Shown: positions 1 through 11,968 of the stretch, in pieces
How positions within the stretch are numbered: position 1 is the stretch's first letter
How the letters are laid out: the number at the start of each line of letters is the position of its first letter
Position numbers and translations under genes: made by a program
The notes under the pieces: generated by a model
What the model was told of the DNA's origin: nothing
Seen by the model: the letters and a program-made list of their open reading frames with translations, nothing else
The model's database searches: none
From: Chelonoidis abingdonii
Lineage: Eukaryota; Chordata; Testudines; Testudinidae
Direction of reading: 5' to 3'
Length of the DNA: 64,000 bases
Assembly: GCF_003597395.2 (NCBI RefSeq)
Contig: NC_133771.1
Location: 52,396,339-52,460,338, forward strand

Positions 1-3000
1 GGCATCCACTGATACTTTTTTTTAAAACCAAAATATTACTGTCTCTTATACTTCCTAAAAAAAAGAAAAAATCCAGTATATTGCGCATTTTGTTTAATCT
101 GCTTTTGAAAAACAAATACTCTACCATTAGATTATTCTGTCCATCACACTGTTTTGCAGAATTTGGTCTAATTATTTTTACTTAAGAATATTGTGTATAA
201 AGAAGTTTGAATACATTGCCTTACCTATGAACACAGCTTTTTGCACTTTGGTGTAGAATAAACCTCTTCTTTCCAATAACAGATATGTGATTAAAAGACA
301 ATGATTGTTAACTTTTTAAATTGGTCATATATTTAAAAGTAGCATATTTGCAGACATTGCACATAGCTTTACAGACAAATTAAATAAGGTTAACATTAAA
401 AATGTTTTATACCAAATAAAGATGGTGGTAGCTTTTATTGTATAATTATTCCTAGGCCAATAGTCTGAAGATTCACAAAACAGTTTCTCAACTAAATTAG
501 AAACTGAAAGCCATAGTTAAAACCTTAATTTAAAAATCCTACATGGCCTATGGTCTACAGGATTCAAACCATTCTGTTCAAAATTGGTTCAATAATTGAA
601 GTGGTGGTTGGGCTGTTAATTCCATGGGTGGTAATGAATTGCAAGCATTGTGATGATGCTTAGCATTTCAGCAAATTGGGTTCTCTTGGCAAAGAAATCT
701 AAGTTTAAATATCCTTTTCCTTTGGAGGTCTATATGCATAATACCATTCCTTTATATTCATTTTTGAAGTAGGTAATGTGCTTATTAGATTTATATTCTG
801 ATTTAAAGTGGTGACGTTGTTTATGGAATTGCAATTTACATAATTTCAATATCTGTACTAGATGTCTATTCTATAGGCTTTCTTTTAATCTGCCTATTAG
901 TAGTCTTCTTCCCAATCTGCTGGTACTAACAAGCCACCTCATATTCTGTTTGTATCATAAAAATAATTCAGTACCAGTGAAACTGAACTGCTACTCTTAA
1001 AAAAAATTAGCATGCCTAATTATGTTAGGATCGTTTGCTTGAAAAGGTAATTTGCGGACATGATAGCTTGGCCCATGCTGCATCACACTGTCAAAAACTT
1101 GCTAAGTGGATATGGTGTAACAATGGTGTCCAACATGTGGCTCTCAATTGTGGCTTTCAAAGACACCTGTGTTAAGAACATTTTAGTTGATGACAACTGG
1201 GAAATCTGTTCCCAGAGTCCTGCCCTTCAGTTACTAAACTGAAGTGTTTGAATACATCTCATCACTATAGAGCAGTACTGTAGGGTGCTGCCTCCCCAGT
1301 TTGCCTCCCATATTCTCCCCTGTAGCCATGGGAGTTCCTCGGGTGTGAGCTGGGGGTGTTGTGAGCAGCTGTTAACTGTTCCCCTGCTGCATCACATGGT
1401 GGGAGAAGGGGAAGGAGTAACTGGTTACTTCATTGTCTGGCTAGCTGCTAGGCTGTGGGAGACTTGGGGAAGAGAGCAGGATAGATGGCTCCCTTCCCCT
1501 CCCACCAAGAGGTAGCCTGGGAAAAGGAGGAAAAAGGAATAGCTGAGAACCGATAACCTTCCTAATATACCTGTTACTTCTCCCTGCTTCTTGGCACCAG
1601 TTATCCTAGTAGGCTTCTTTAACTTGCTAAATGGCAACAGTCCATTGGGGGGTAGCTGGAAAGCAATATTCTTCAGCTACTCTTCTATTTCTGATATGTC
1701 TACTGGGAAGAGCGAGGCACAGGAACCTCTGTGCTCATTGAGGACAATCTTACACTGGAGAAATCTCCAGCAAAGGACTTGTGAGCAATTTCCGCTTCCT
1801 TTGCATTGTCTGAACAGCATAAAGAAGTGGACCAAGCAAGTGTCTGTCCCACAGTATTGACTGTTGTCCCTTAATATTTAAGAAATAGTTTGATGAACTA
1901 AGGGAGATATTGCTGCTTTATATGTATCCTGAAATGGGCCTGGAATTTTGACGTTTCACTGGGTACTTCAGATAGATTTAAATTATTTATATTGTCTCGT
2001 TAGAAAGCATCCAGCCTTTTACTTACTTGATTCTTGCTGAGTAGCAGGTTTTGTATCTTGAAATAAATCCATGTAATGTCTCTTCTCTGCAGTTGAGTAC
2101 ACTATGTATATATGTATGTGTGTATATATATATATAGTTAATTCCTAATATGAGAAGAGAGCTTGATCTTGAGCTGTAATAAAAGGGAAGAAGGTAGAAA
2201 TCCACCACTTTTGTTTTGATGTAAATATTTTATTTATACAGTAAATTAATAGCAGTCGATTGAAATGAAAAATTTAAATAGCATTGGAGGCCATATTATA
2301 ACTGAGCACATTAAATATAACACAAGTATCTTTGTTTTATTTCTTGTTTGTTAAAGTACTGATCATTAAAGTAATGATAACTAGGCATTTGCAAAATGAA
2401 TTAAACTTGTTTACTTTGCTTAAAAGTGTTTTATCTGTGGTTGAGGTTTTAAGCTGACTCGAGGATTGAACTTCAGTGGGAGATCTGTGGCTATATCCCC
2501 TAGACATCTTGGAAAATCTCAACCTACACTGAAGGAAAACTCCAGTGTTTTCCTATGAAACACTGTATGTGCATGAGGTTATTCTACAAATGCTGACTTT
2601 TTCATGCTTTACAAGCAATTTGTAAGAGAAACTAAGACTTGGATAAACTTTTTGATCTTAAAATAAATGGGAAAAGTACTGGATTCTGGATGATAGTAGA
2701 CAGATTTGTGTGTGTGTAAATAAAACTCTGGCAAATGTAGTTAATTTTCTGTATACTATTGCCAGTTGATTTCCAGGAATTCCAGGTAAAACTAGGCAAC
2801 CTGTACTCCATCACCCTCCCTGAGAATTGGTTTCTGATGTCTGCCTTTCTATTTCTTTACTAATACAGTGTACTTGAGAATGCTAGGCTAAAGAAGCTGG
2901 AAAGGAGGCCATTAATTTAAACATTTCTCAGGGCATTTATTCTTGTAAACTATCACTTTCAGAGTACAAAACTGTCTCAGGCAAAATAAATCTATAAAAT

Positions 3001-3267
3001 CAAAGTTTCCTGTTTTCAAAACAGTAACTAGAAATGAGATTAGTATCATAAGTAAATTTGACCATTTTTCATCTGTGCTATTCATCCAACTATATAAAAA
3101 GTTTGGTAGTTTATAGTAGCAAGCAAGTAGTTACAGCGTGTGCGTAATACTATTAAGCGTGTTACTAAAAAGGAGTCTTATTCTAATATTACTAGCCAAT
3201 AGACAGGGTGGAGTATAAACCTACTCATCTGTTCATGTGGGGGGTTTTTAGCCGTAATTTTTTTCAG
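1..3267 (-). other. EYS: EYS 3' UTR and downstream intergenic DNA
   Basis: This is AT-rich sequence beyond the EYS stop codon, read on the minus strand. No open frame with family resemblance is visible. The nearest downstream minus-strand AATAAA signal is at 2941-2936 (seen as TTTATT on the plus strand), about 330 nt past the stop, and is a candidate polyadenylation site. Further TTTATT matches lie near 2334 and 2232. Which one is used cannot be told from sequence. A TA/TG microsatellite lies at 2104-2138. Confidence 0.5.
2104..2138. repeat. TA/TG dinucleotide microsatellite
   Basis: Alternating TATG/TGTA/TATA dinucleotides run for about 35 bases in the DNA downstream of EYS. This is simple-sequence DNA with no coding role. 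Confidence 0.8.
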
Positions 3268-4460
3268 TTAATCCCTATCTCCATCATAAACATTGTAGCC
3301 TTCTGCCTTAATTAATTGGATTGTTTTAGAATCTTGAAAGAGTACAACGTCTTTAATTTTACCAACTAGCTGCTGACTAAAAAGCCCTGAAGTGACTGTG
3401 TTTACTTTTCTGCCAAGTTCAAACCCACCAAAATAGCAAATGCCTCCATAGTTTAGAGCAATGTATTTTCTTTGTGGATCAATATCTTCAAAGAGAACCA
3501 GATATTCATCAAGGTACACTTTAACAGAAGTCTGGTTTTGAGCTATGGTGACAAAATGCCATCTCTGGCAACAAAGGGAATGTTTACTGTGAATTAAAGG
3601 TACAGAGATTTTTTCCCCAAGATTAACCACAACTTTTAAGGTCCCATTAGTAAGACCAACTGCAAGGAAATCATTGTCTTCATTTTCAGCTTTTCCCATC
3701 CATAAAATTAAGCCTTCACTCTGACTGGTAGTAAAATTTAGAGATACACTGGTAAATCTGAGATCTCTCTGTCCATAATGAGGATCCGTGTATTTGATGT
3801 ATGAATTACCTGCAAATTTCGCAGTAGAAAATGAGATTTCATTGTCACAGTATCTACCCGACCATCCTAGTGTACATGCACAACTGTATGAAAATAAAAT
3901 GGGATCAGGAATACAAAGAGCCTGGTGCAGACAACCATTATGTGAACAGTAAACAGATTGTTCACACGTGTTCCCTGTCCAGGGTTGAGAACAAAAGCAA
4001 GAAAAGCCTGAGTTTTGAACTTGACATTTACCATTATTTTTGCACACTGTGTACCCACAAACCGTTCCATCACAGTCACCTACATTGGAACCATCTTTAG
4101 GATCTGCCTCGGTGAGTTTTAGTTCTCTGTGGTTTATAATAATTTCTCGTATACACCCACTGAAACCTATAGGTTCATTCTCTATTGCCATTGAATTGAC
4201 AAGATTTAAGGATGACACTCCTCCGACATAGAAATCTGTGTTTATGTCGAGGGCAGTCATTCCAGCACTGGCTTTCTGGGTAATGTTGATGCCATCCAGA
4301 TCCAGGTAACCTTCATTACCTATTCTTCCTGCTTTAAGGAAATGCCATGTACTTCCATTTGTACATACGTTTTGAAGAGACTGTAAGATGACTATCTTGT
4401 CACCAAGGCTGTAGCGTAGTTGTACAAATCCATTTACTAAGGATATACATAGAAAGTCAC
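3268..4460 (-). CDS. EYS: EYS terminal coding exon (laminin G / EGF / EGF / laminin G)
   Basis: This is the last exon of eyes shut homolog, a secreted photoreceptor matrix protein needed for retinal photoreceptor maintenance in species that keep it. The acceptor is CACAG just above 4460 and the stop is TAA at 3268-3270. The exon is 1193 nt: two bases completing a split Gly codon, then 395 further residues and the stop. Exon residues 1 to about 115 finish a laminin G domain with its GGV and CIR motifs. Residues 129-165 and 171-204 are EGF-like modules with regular cysteines. Residues about 209-390 form a laminin G domain, and the chain ends in a GYNVYDGD-type tail as in vertebrate EYS. The frame is uninterrupted, so the gene looks functional here. 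The family call is from recognition of the protein, not from a search. Several N-glycosylation sequons (NFT, NGT, NQT) suit an extracellular protein. Confidence 0.93.
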
Positions 4461-5313
4461 CTGTGGAAATAAATTAACTTGATGTCAGATAGATTTTACT
4501 TTGAGATGGTTTAGGTAGCAACTCATATAGTTAAGGTGTCCTGACACTTCATTTTAATACCCTCTTTTCAGTTGCTTGTAACTTTACCAGACTCAAACTA
4601 TTCAAGCTGAAATTTCCATGTTGGGTGTGTGCCTCAGTCAGCATTTAAAAAAAATACATGTATTTCAGCTTTTCTGAGAATAAGATTAGGGAAAATATAT
4701 TTTTTTCCCTGTGTTAAAGTCTTACAACTGCTTGAGAAGCTCTATTGCCACACTCTGGAGCAGGAATTTGAAATTTGGCAAGGTGGAAGGGGGGATTGGA
4801 AAAAGATTGCCCTCTTATCCACAATACATGTTGTGCAGTCCCTGAAAAACTATCCAAGTTATAAATCCCAGAAAAATTTGAATTTAAAAATGCTCAGCAG
4901 AGGCTTGCTAGAATTTAGTAGCTAAATTCCCTGAAGATTCTGTCTTCACTGACTGAACGTGCCTTAGCCCTTTCTGTCTGCAACCAGGTTGTGCATGTAC
5001 TTACTATCCCCGGCACACCTGAACATGCCTCATCCAAGGGGTTCAAGTCCCTTACAGTTGCTTCTCCCTGGGATGCTGTGGCACCAGGCATAGGGACTGA
5101 GGAGGGAGACATGCTCCCTCATGTTTCTGCTACATCCAGGCAGCATGGAGGAGGAGGAAAAGAAACAGCCTGAGTTGAAAGCAGAGAGGTGAAGAACACG
5201 TGTAGAGGAGGGTGAAGAGATGGAGAACAGCAGTTGTGTTAGCAGCAGGAGCCAGGACTGGGAGGACAAGGGCAGAAGACAGGAGTGGGGCATAGTTGCT
5301 AAGGTAAGGAGCT

Positions 5314-5350
5314 GGGGATGGGGATGGGGGAATAGAAGTAGGGAGGGGAG
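5314..5350 (+). other. G-run cluster, possible G-quadruplex
   Basis: Runs of four, four, five, three and four guanines occur within about 37 bases, with short spacers between most of them. The pattern fits the general G-quadruplex rule apart from one ten-base spacer. It lies in EYS intronic DNA with no nearby gene start. Function is unknown. Confidence 0.4.
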
Positions 5351-6838
5351 AACATGGGCAGGAACTGAGGTGGGGGACAAGAGAAGAAACAGCAGCACTG
5401 CTTATTCTGTTTGTGGGATGAGGCAGGAAAATAGTGTGTGATCATGCAATTAAGGACTATCATGCACACAATGTGGGGAGGGGGGGCAAATTAAGGCTGG
5501 AAAGGTAACCTTAACACTTGCATTTCCTAACATTTGAGTGCTTGACTTTGCAACTTAATTTTCTTTTAATGTAGTTTTTCTTGTCTGTAATAGATATAAA
5601 TGACAATGCTATCAAACAGGCGCTTTTCCCCTCTGTAGCCTTTTATCAGTAAAACTGACATTAAAATGTAAGAAAATTAAATATGGTATTTTTTTTATTG
5701 TGATTCATCATGCTTAAAAATGAAATCACCTACCAGTGGTGAGTTCATTAGGATTAAATTCATGAATGACAAATTTCTCAGGGAAACTCAGTCTAACTCT
5801 TGTTACTTTATTTTGAGTAGATCACATGCATCCCAGAAGAACTGTATTGACTTTAATGGAGTTACAAAGGGGCTGAATTTGGTTTTATAAGTGTTCAGCA
5901 AATGAGGCAGAGTTTCACCATCTCCGTGATGGAACATTTCATATAGCTGAGAGTGTGCAGAACATGTTATACAAGTGCAGTTTGAGAGAGAGGTGAATTA
6001 CTTTACTTACCATGTGCAAGAATAGAATGTGTTTAAATCTGATGGTTCATTGTATGTTGATTGATACCAGTCTCACCAAATCTTTCCCGTAAACACACGT
6101 CATTTTAAATCAAATGTGAGAATATTAACTCCTCGGGGGTTAACTGATCAGTAGAGCGTCCACTGCAGTATCTCCCTGCCAGCTCCTCTGCCCCTTAAAG
6201 GTCTAGCAGAGTGATCAAAAAAGCACCAAGTGGTTTTCTATATATAAGGCAACTTTCCTAGGCTCAGCAGATGAGTTGTATCAAGCCATCTGTCCATAAC
6301 TCTTAAATCCCAGAACTACAAGTCGGACAGGAGGGTGTGGTACCTAACCTACTGAAGCAGCTGCCACACCAGCAGGGGAAAAATGGACCAGGCACGCCGG
6401 TGCAGAGCTGAGTAAGGCTCCAGAAGCAAGGAGGATCCTGAGCATTTGAGTTGATGGATAAGTCCCAGGGGATCCCTTCAAAACAGCCCTCCGTCCCCCA
6501 GTTTTAAAGTGGGTCCTGAACACACTGGGGAAAGAAACGGGGCTTCTAATCAACCTCCCTCCTTCCCAAGGTGACTAGGAGGGCGCTGATATTGAGTTCT
6601 CTCCTCCCAGGAGGAATGGGACCCAGTGTGGGAGGATTCAGAGACAGACCTCTCAAGAGGACTACAGGCCCTAAAGAAGATAAGTCTTATAAGACTTCAT
6701 GAAAGCTATGCTCCCAAAGCCTGCAAAAAGGGTTAAATAAAAAAGCCTAAATATTGAAAGAAAAAGCAGAAAAACTCCAGGAGCTGAGTTCTCTTCCCTC
6801 TCATCCACTGAGGAGGGTGAGTTGTCTGGCTCTGAAAC

Positions 6839-7540
6839 TTGACAAGGTTCCTGAGAATGAGTTTCAGTGTAAATTTCTCCCCTCAAAATCCTCTCATGAG
6901 GCTGCAGTTACTCCTTTATTCCTCATTTGATGAAGTGATTAGGGATGAATGGAACAAGTCTGACAAGGACAAGCACATTAACAAGAGTGTCCTCAGGCTT
7001 TGTGACATTCAAGAACCAAAGGGTTCTATTGCTGAGCTACCGAAGATGGATGCTGCTGCAGCATCCCTCACCAGGGTTATGGTTATTCCCTCAGAAGGAT
7101 ACCCTGTGGGTAGAAAGATGCAGGCCACTCTCAAAAAAGGGCTTCAAAGCCTTCTCAGCCACTTTCCTAGCATCCCTGGCTGTTATCTGGATATGGGAAT
7201 GATAGTGTTCCTTCAGATGAAAGGTTCTCTGGGTTCCCTTCCATCTTTTTCATCTTACAGAAATTCATGGGGGGATATTAGAACCATTTGCAATCTCAGA
7301 AGGCTCAACAAGTGGTTGAAGAAAATGAAGTTTTGGAAGGAGACCCTAGCATCTAAGATGTCTTCTCTGTCATGGGGGTACTTCAGTAGATTTAGCAGAC
7401 GCATATCTCCTTATCCCTATCAGACTGTGCTGTCACAGACTTCTGAGGTTCATGTACAGCAGGAAACCTTATTAGTACCTAACATTCCCATTTGGCCTGC
7501 CTCTGGCCCCCCAGGGTATTTACTAAAATGCTGGTGGTGA
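6839..7540 (+). pseudogene. DIRS gag C-terminus and reverse transcriptase N-terminal part (relic)
   Basis: A 233-residue open stretch. Its first ~120 residues resemble the end of a DIRS gag-like protein, including a PVGRKMQATLKKG segment similar to gag of this group. From about residue 135 it reads like the start of DIRS reverse transcriptase: WGDIRTICNLRRLN corresponds to the usual 'G-Y-R-P-I-L-N-L-R-K-L-N' block, followed by a decayed palm segment. Gag and pol appear fused because intervening sequence has been lost or frameshifted. It is a fossil of the copying enzyme and not expected to work. Confidence 0.55.
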
Positions 7541-7549
7541 TAATAGCCA

Positions 7550-8760
7550 GACTTGAGTAGCGGGGAGCTCACCTTCAGTCGTTCCTGCACAACATCCTGA
7601 TCAGAGCTCCATCACAGCACTGCATAGGGCCATGTCTTGCACATTGAATCTCCTTCAGATTCATGGTTTCTTCATTAGCGGGAAAAAACGTTATCTGGTT
7701 CCATTCAGGAATTTATTTTCTTGCTCCTGAGCTGCCTTCAACTTCTGGTACTGCTGGTATCATGATTAGAGATTACACCATGGACACAGTCACACATCAG
7801 AAATCTTCAAGCATTCACACTAAAGGTGTGGGACCATTTCTTGGAACACGTGAAAGATCCAGTACTGGTTCCGACACAGATGCTCAACTCCTTACAAGGG
7901 CAGTCAGCCCATGAATATAACTGCAAAGTCATGCTCATCTGCCTTCCAGATCCTTTAGTCCTTGCAACTGACACCAGCTTGGAGGGCTGGAGAACTTGCT
8001 TGGAACAAGCTGTTCTTGCTTGGAGAACAGTTCAGGACCTTTGGAGTGAGGATGAAAAGGCTCTTAGCTTAAGCCGCTGAGAGCAGTCAAGCCAGCTCTA
8101 CAAAAGTGCCACCCCATCCAAGGGAAACCATGTCTTGGTTCAATATGCCAAAATGACGGTCACAAATTTAAACAACCAAGGGGCAATAAGGAGTCCGGCA
8201 TTGTGTGTGGAAGCAACGGAGATAATGAAGTGGGCAGAACAGTTCCTCCGTTTTCCCAGAGCAATCCACATCATATGGAATCTGAATGAAAAGACAGGCT
8301 CAGCTGGTGCAGAGTCAACAACTCCAAGTGGTGCCCGACTCTGGAGATTTTCAGTTTCATCTTTTAGTCTCCCTTCAACCAATCTGTTCACAAATCATAT
8401 AAATCCGAAGAGGCCAAAATACTTCACAAGGGAGGCAGAGCATAGATCCATGGGGACAGATGCCTTATCACCCAGTTGGCCTCAGGGCATACTTTACATG
8501 ATTCCACTCTCTGTTACTTGGGAAAGGTGGTCCAGAAAAAAGAACAGGCAACAGTAATACTGATAACTTCCCATTTGCCAAGGAGACCTTGATTCTCAAA
8601 CTTGATAGATCTAACATTGGAGCCCCCACTCCACCATCCATGGAGACCAGAGAGCCTCTCACAAAGTCCTCTTCTTCATCCAGACCCCAAACAATTTTAA
8701 ATAACGGCCTGATTATTGAGAGGGAGGCACTAAAAGGTCTCAGTCTGTCCTTCATAGTCA
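7550..8760 (+). pseudogene. DIRS reverse transcriptase C-terminus and RNase H (relic)
   Basis: Stops interrupt a translation that otherwise follows the end of DIRS reverse transcriptase (around 7590-7900) and then RNase H. In the RNase H part, VLATDTSLEGW (about 7960-7992) keeps the first catalytic Asp context, and QYAKMTVTNLNNQGAIRSP (from 8138) matches the 'Q-T-D-N-x-T-x-x-x-Y-L-N-R-Q-G-G' block with the second Asp replaced. The stretch at about 8440-8620 matches the DIRS tail that contains a conserved 'P-W-P' and 'I-L-I-T-P' sequence. It is clearly inactive. Confidence 0.6.
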
Positions 8761-8872
8761 TTAAGAGATTATTTTAATCTAGGAAAGTATCAACACTAAA
8801 AGGGTACTACTATGTGTGATCCAGATTCAACAAGTGGTACCAACAGTGCAATGCAAATTCAGGAATGCTAAC

Positions 8873-9150
8873 ATAAGAACGGCCATACCGGGTCAGACCA
8901 AAGGTCCATCTAATCCAGTATTCTACTGACAGTGGCCAATGCCAGGTGCCCCAGAGGGAGTGAAGCTAACAGGCAATGATCAAGTGATCTCTCTCCTGCC
9001 ATCCATCTCCATCCTCTGATGAACAGAGGCTAGGGACACCATTCTTTACCCTTCCTGGCTAATAGCCATTTACGGACTTAGCCACCATGAATTTATCCAG
9101 TTCCCTTTTAAACATTGTTACAGTCCCAGCCTTCACAACCATTCTGCACT
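8873..9150 (-). repeat. CR1 LINE 3'-end fragment
   Basis: The stretch opens with the AAGAACGGCCATACCGGGTC-type sequence that is the complement of a common turtle/amniote CR1 3' region, and continues through the matching 'TGGCTAATAGCC' block. The same sequence opens the longer CR1 at 37232. It is a 5'-truncated minus-strand copy with no coding potential. Confidence 0.75.
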
Positions 9151-9474
9151 TTCTCCAAAAAGGCACAGACAGAGGCCTTCAGCCCAGTACCATTGCACAT
9201 CAGTTGTCTGCTCTTAGTAGTGTGCTATTCATAGGATCCTAAGGCTCCTTGGAAGACGATCCACAGGTAGCATTCCTTGGGGCCATCTGATTAGCCAGAC
9301 TGGCAGTCAGGCAACTCTTTCCAAAATGGAACCTACTGCTAGTTTTTAGGGCTCTGACAAGCCATGATTTTGAGCCTCTGACTTTAGTGTCAGACTTTTA
9401 TTTATCCATTGACTTGTTTCTTAACTGTCACATGTGAATGTCAGAGCTGTGACAGCCTTATCTATTCAGGAACC

Positions 9475-9637
9475 TTAATTAATTGATTAGGCTTGTTAGA
9501 GTTGGTATGGCAACACCCATTTTTTCATGTTTTCTGTGTATATATAGATCTTCCTACTGTATTTTCCACTGCATGCAATGATGAAGTGGGTTTTAGCCCA
9601 CGAAAGCTTATACCCAAATAAATTTGTTAGTCTCTAA
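9475..9637 (+). mobile_element. Penelope-like element 3' tail, left part (interrupted by Harbinger)
   Basis: This is the first part of a Penelope-like (PLE) 3' tail of the type found with PLE genes at 24334-26150: a helix plus GAAA motif, then the 'CCCAAATAAAT..GTTAG' segment. It breaks at a TAA target site where a 4.3-kb Harbinger element is inserted, and resumes at 13925. Because the tail is continuous once the Harbinger is removed, the PLE copy is the older insertion. Confidence 0.7.
9575..9612 (+). ncRNA. Hammerhead-ribozyme-like core in Penelope-like tail
   Basis: The element reads AATGATGA, then a six-pair stem (GTGGGT with GCCCAC, one G-U pair, loop UUUA), then GAAA. This parallels the hammerhead core CUGANGA - helix II - GAAA. 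Penelope-like retroelements are known to encode hammerhead motifs. Departures from canonical: the leading C is A here, one extra A precedes helix II, and I cannot see a convincing helix I, so activity is doubtful. It is a decayed or degenerate copy. Confidence 0.45.
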
Positions 9638-10036
9638 GGGTATGTCTACACTACGGGATTATTCCGATTTTACGTAAACCGGTTTTGTAAAACAGATTGT
9701 ATAAAGTCGAGTGCACGCGGCCACACTAAGCACATTACTTCGATGGTGTGCGTCCATGGTCCGAGGCTAGCGTTGATTTCTGGAGCATTGCACTGTGGGT
9801 AGCTATCCCGTAGCTATCCCATAGTTCTCGCAGTCTCCCCTGCCCCTTGGAATTCTGGGTTAAGAGCCCAGTGCCTGATGGGGAAAAAATCATTGTCGTG
9901 GGTGGTTCTGGGTCACCCCTCCCTTCGTGAAAGCAGCAGACAACCAATTCGCGCCTTTTTCCCTGAGTGAACTGTGCAAACGCCATAGCACAGCAGGCAT
10001 GGACACTGCTCAGATCAATACCGCAATAGTGTTCTC

Positions 10037-11160
10037 GTGCAGTCTATGCTGAACCAGGACCTGCAAAGCCAGGCAAGGAGGAGGCGGTGGCTACGGCAGC
10101 GTGGCGATGAGAGTGATGAGGACATGGACACAGAATTATCTCAAACCCGGGGCCCGCGGTTTGAGATAATTCTGCTGGTAATGGGGCAGATTCTAGCCAT
10201 TGAACTCCGATTTTGGGCTCAGGAAACAAGCACAGACTGGTGGGACCGCATAGTTTTGCAGGTGTGGGACGATTCCCAGTGGCTGCGAAACTTTCGCATG
10301 CGTAAGGGCATTTTTATGGAACTTTGTGACTTGCTTTCCCCTGCCCTGAAACGCCATAATACCAGGATGAGAGCAGCCCTCACAGTGGAGAAGCGAGTGG
10401 CAATAGCCCTCTGGAAGCTTGCAACGCCAGACAGCTACCAGTCAGTCGGGAATCAATTTGGAGTGGGAAAATCTACTGTGGGGGCTGCTGTGATGCAAGT
10501 AGCCAAAGCAATCATTAAGCTGCTGCTATGAACGGTTGTGACTCTGGGAAACGTGCAGGTCATAGTGGATGGCTTTGCTGCAATGGGATTCCCTAACTGT
10601 GGGGGGGCGATAGATGGAACCCATATCCCTATCTTGGCCCCGGAGCACCAGGGCACCCAGTACATAAAACGGAAGGGGTACTTTTCAATGGTGCTGCAAG
10701 CACTGGTGGATCACAAGGGATGTTTCACCAACATCCATGTGGGATGGTCAGGAAGGGTTCATGACGCTCGCGTCTTCAGAAGCACAACTCTGTTTAAACG
10801 GCTGCAGCAAGGAATTACTTCCCAGACCAGAAAATAACAGTTGGGGATGTTGAAATGCCTGTCGTTATCCTGGGTGACCCAGCCTACCCCTCGATGCCAT
10901 GGCTCATGAAGCCATACACTAGGCAGCCTGGACAGTGCTCAGGAGCTGTTCAACTACAGGCTGAGCAAGTGCAGGATGGTGGTAGAATGTGCATTTGGCC
11001 ATTAAAAGGTGCGCTGGTGCACATTACTCACTCACTCAGACCTCAGCCAAACCAATGTCCCGTTTGTTATTATTATATTTTTATATTATATATTATATTA
11101 TATTATATTATTATTATAAAGGGAGACCTTTATGGCAGGGTGGGAGGCTGAGGCAAATCA
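10037..11160 (+). pseudogene. Harbinger DDE transposase, broken
   Basis: This gene would cut the element out and reinsert it at a TWA-type target. An open N-terminal part (10037-10528) includes a helix-turn-helix-like segment (SYQSVGNQFGVGKSTV, about residues 134-149). A TGA at 10529 follows, in frame with the next segment and plausibly a CGA-to-TGA change. The catalytic part resumes from about 10538, with the first Asp in GGAIDGTHIP (about 10604-10633) and the second in HDARVFRS. A frameshift near 10815 moves the MPVVILGDPAYP block to another frame (from 10855). The third acidic residue region (VVECAFG-like) is recognisable near 10980 only after another shift. A TTA/TAT microsatellite at 11068-11121 then disrupts the tail. 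Harbinger copy 2 has the same protein in better frame for its C-terminal half. Confidence 0.88.
11068..11121. repeat. TTA/TAT trinucleotide microsatellite inside transposase
   Basis: About 54 bases of TAT/TTA/ATT repeats sit where the Harbinger transposase C-terminus should continue. It must have expanded after or during decay of the gene, since coding similarity is seen on both sides. Confidence 0.85.
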
Positions 11161-11513
11161 TCTGGCTGCTGATTACGCGCAGCCAGACACCAGGGTGATT
11201 AGAAGAGCACACCAGGAAGCGGTGTGCATCAGAGAAGCTTTGAAAACGAGTTTCATCACGGGCCAGGGTACGGTGTGACTGCTGTGTTTGTTTCCCCTTC
11301 ATGAAACCTCCCCCCTTTATTCACTCCTTCCCTGTAAGCAACCCACCCTCTCCCTTTGATTACAGCTTGCTTAAGGAAATAAAGTCACTATCGTTTAAAA
11401 TCATGTATTCTTTATTAAAAAGTAATTATAAAAAGAGGCAGAAAATTAACAAGGTATCGCGGGTGTGGTTTGGGAGGAGGATAGGAGGGAAGGAAAAAGC
11501 CATTAAGCACATT

Positions 11514-11968
11514 TCAATGTAATGACAGCCTTTTGGTTGGACTGTCCACGGGGGTGGAGTGGGTGGGTGCACAAAGCCATTCCCCACGTGTTCTTACACG
11601 TCTGGGTGAGGAAGATATGGAACATGGTGAGTACTGAGGGTGATTAAACAGGGGCTGCAGCGGCACTCTGTGACCCCGCTGCTCTTCCTGAAGATCCACC
11701 AGACTTCGGAGGAAATTAGTTTGATCACGCAGCAGCTCCAGCGTTGCATCCCGCCACCTCTGATCTTCCTGCCTACACCTCTCATCTCGAGCATCTCTCC
11801 TATCTTCACGTTGGTCCCTCCTGTCCTCACATTCACTGGCATCTTTCCTGTACTTTCAGATGAGCTCTTTCATTGCGGGTTACTTCCATGATTTCAGAGA
11901 ACATTTCATCTCGCGTCCTCTTCTTCCTTCGCCTTATCTGAGCTAGCCTTCGGGATGGAGTAGGGAGG
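11514..11968 (-). pseudogene. Harbinger Myb-like protein, second exon (one frameshift)
   Basis: Reading the minus strand from a pyrimidine-rich AG acceptor near 11969, a frame runs through an Arg/Lys-rich patch and a TRDEMFSEIM segment. It shifts frame once near 11843 and continues as a highly charged DRRDQREDRRDARDE-type coiled segment to a TGA at 11514-11516. The final ~58 residues (LQPLFNHPQ...) are continuous. The same exon is present in Harbinger copy 2 at 51653-51990, which supports the exon call. The joining phase to exon 1 is off by one in this copy, so either the acceptor or a base has changed. The likely role is dimerisation or partner contact of the Myb-like protein. Confidence 0.65.

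Larger units (their letters stand above)
6318..8860 (+). mobile_element. Decayed DIRS-type (tyrosine recombinase) retrotransposon
   Basis: Broken frames in one direction give, in order, a gag-like segment, reverse transcriptase and RNase H. The order and the DIRS-style reverse transcriptase and RNase H point to the DIRS/Ngaro group. No recombinase or intact terminal repeat is recognisable, so it is truncated. CR1 sequence begins just past its right edge. Boundaries are approximate. Confidence 0.6.

Noticed and set aside
5030..5398. 122-residue minus-strand frame, Leu/Ser/Pro-rich
   Set aside because: It lies over G-rich low-complexity DNA (complement) and has no domain; signal-peptide-like leucines arise from CTT/CTC repeats.
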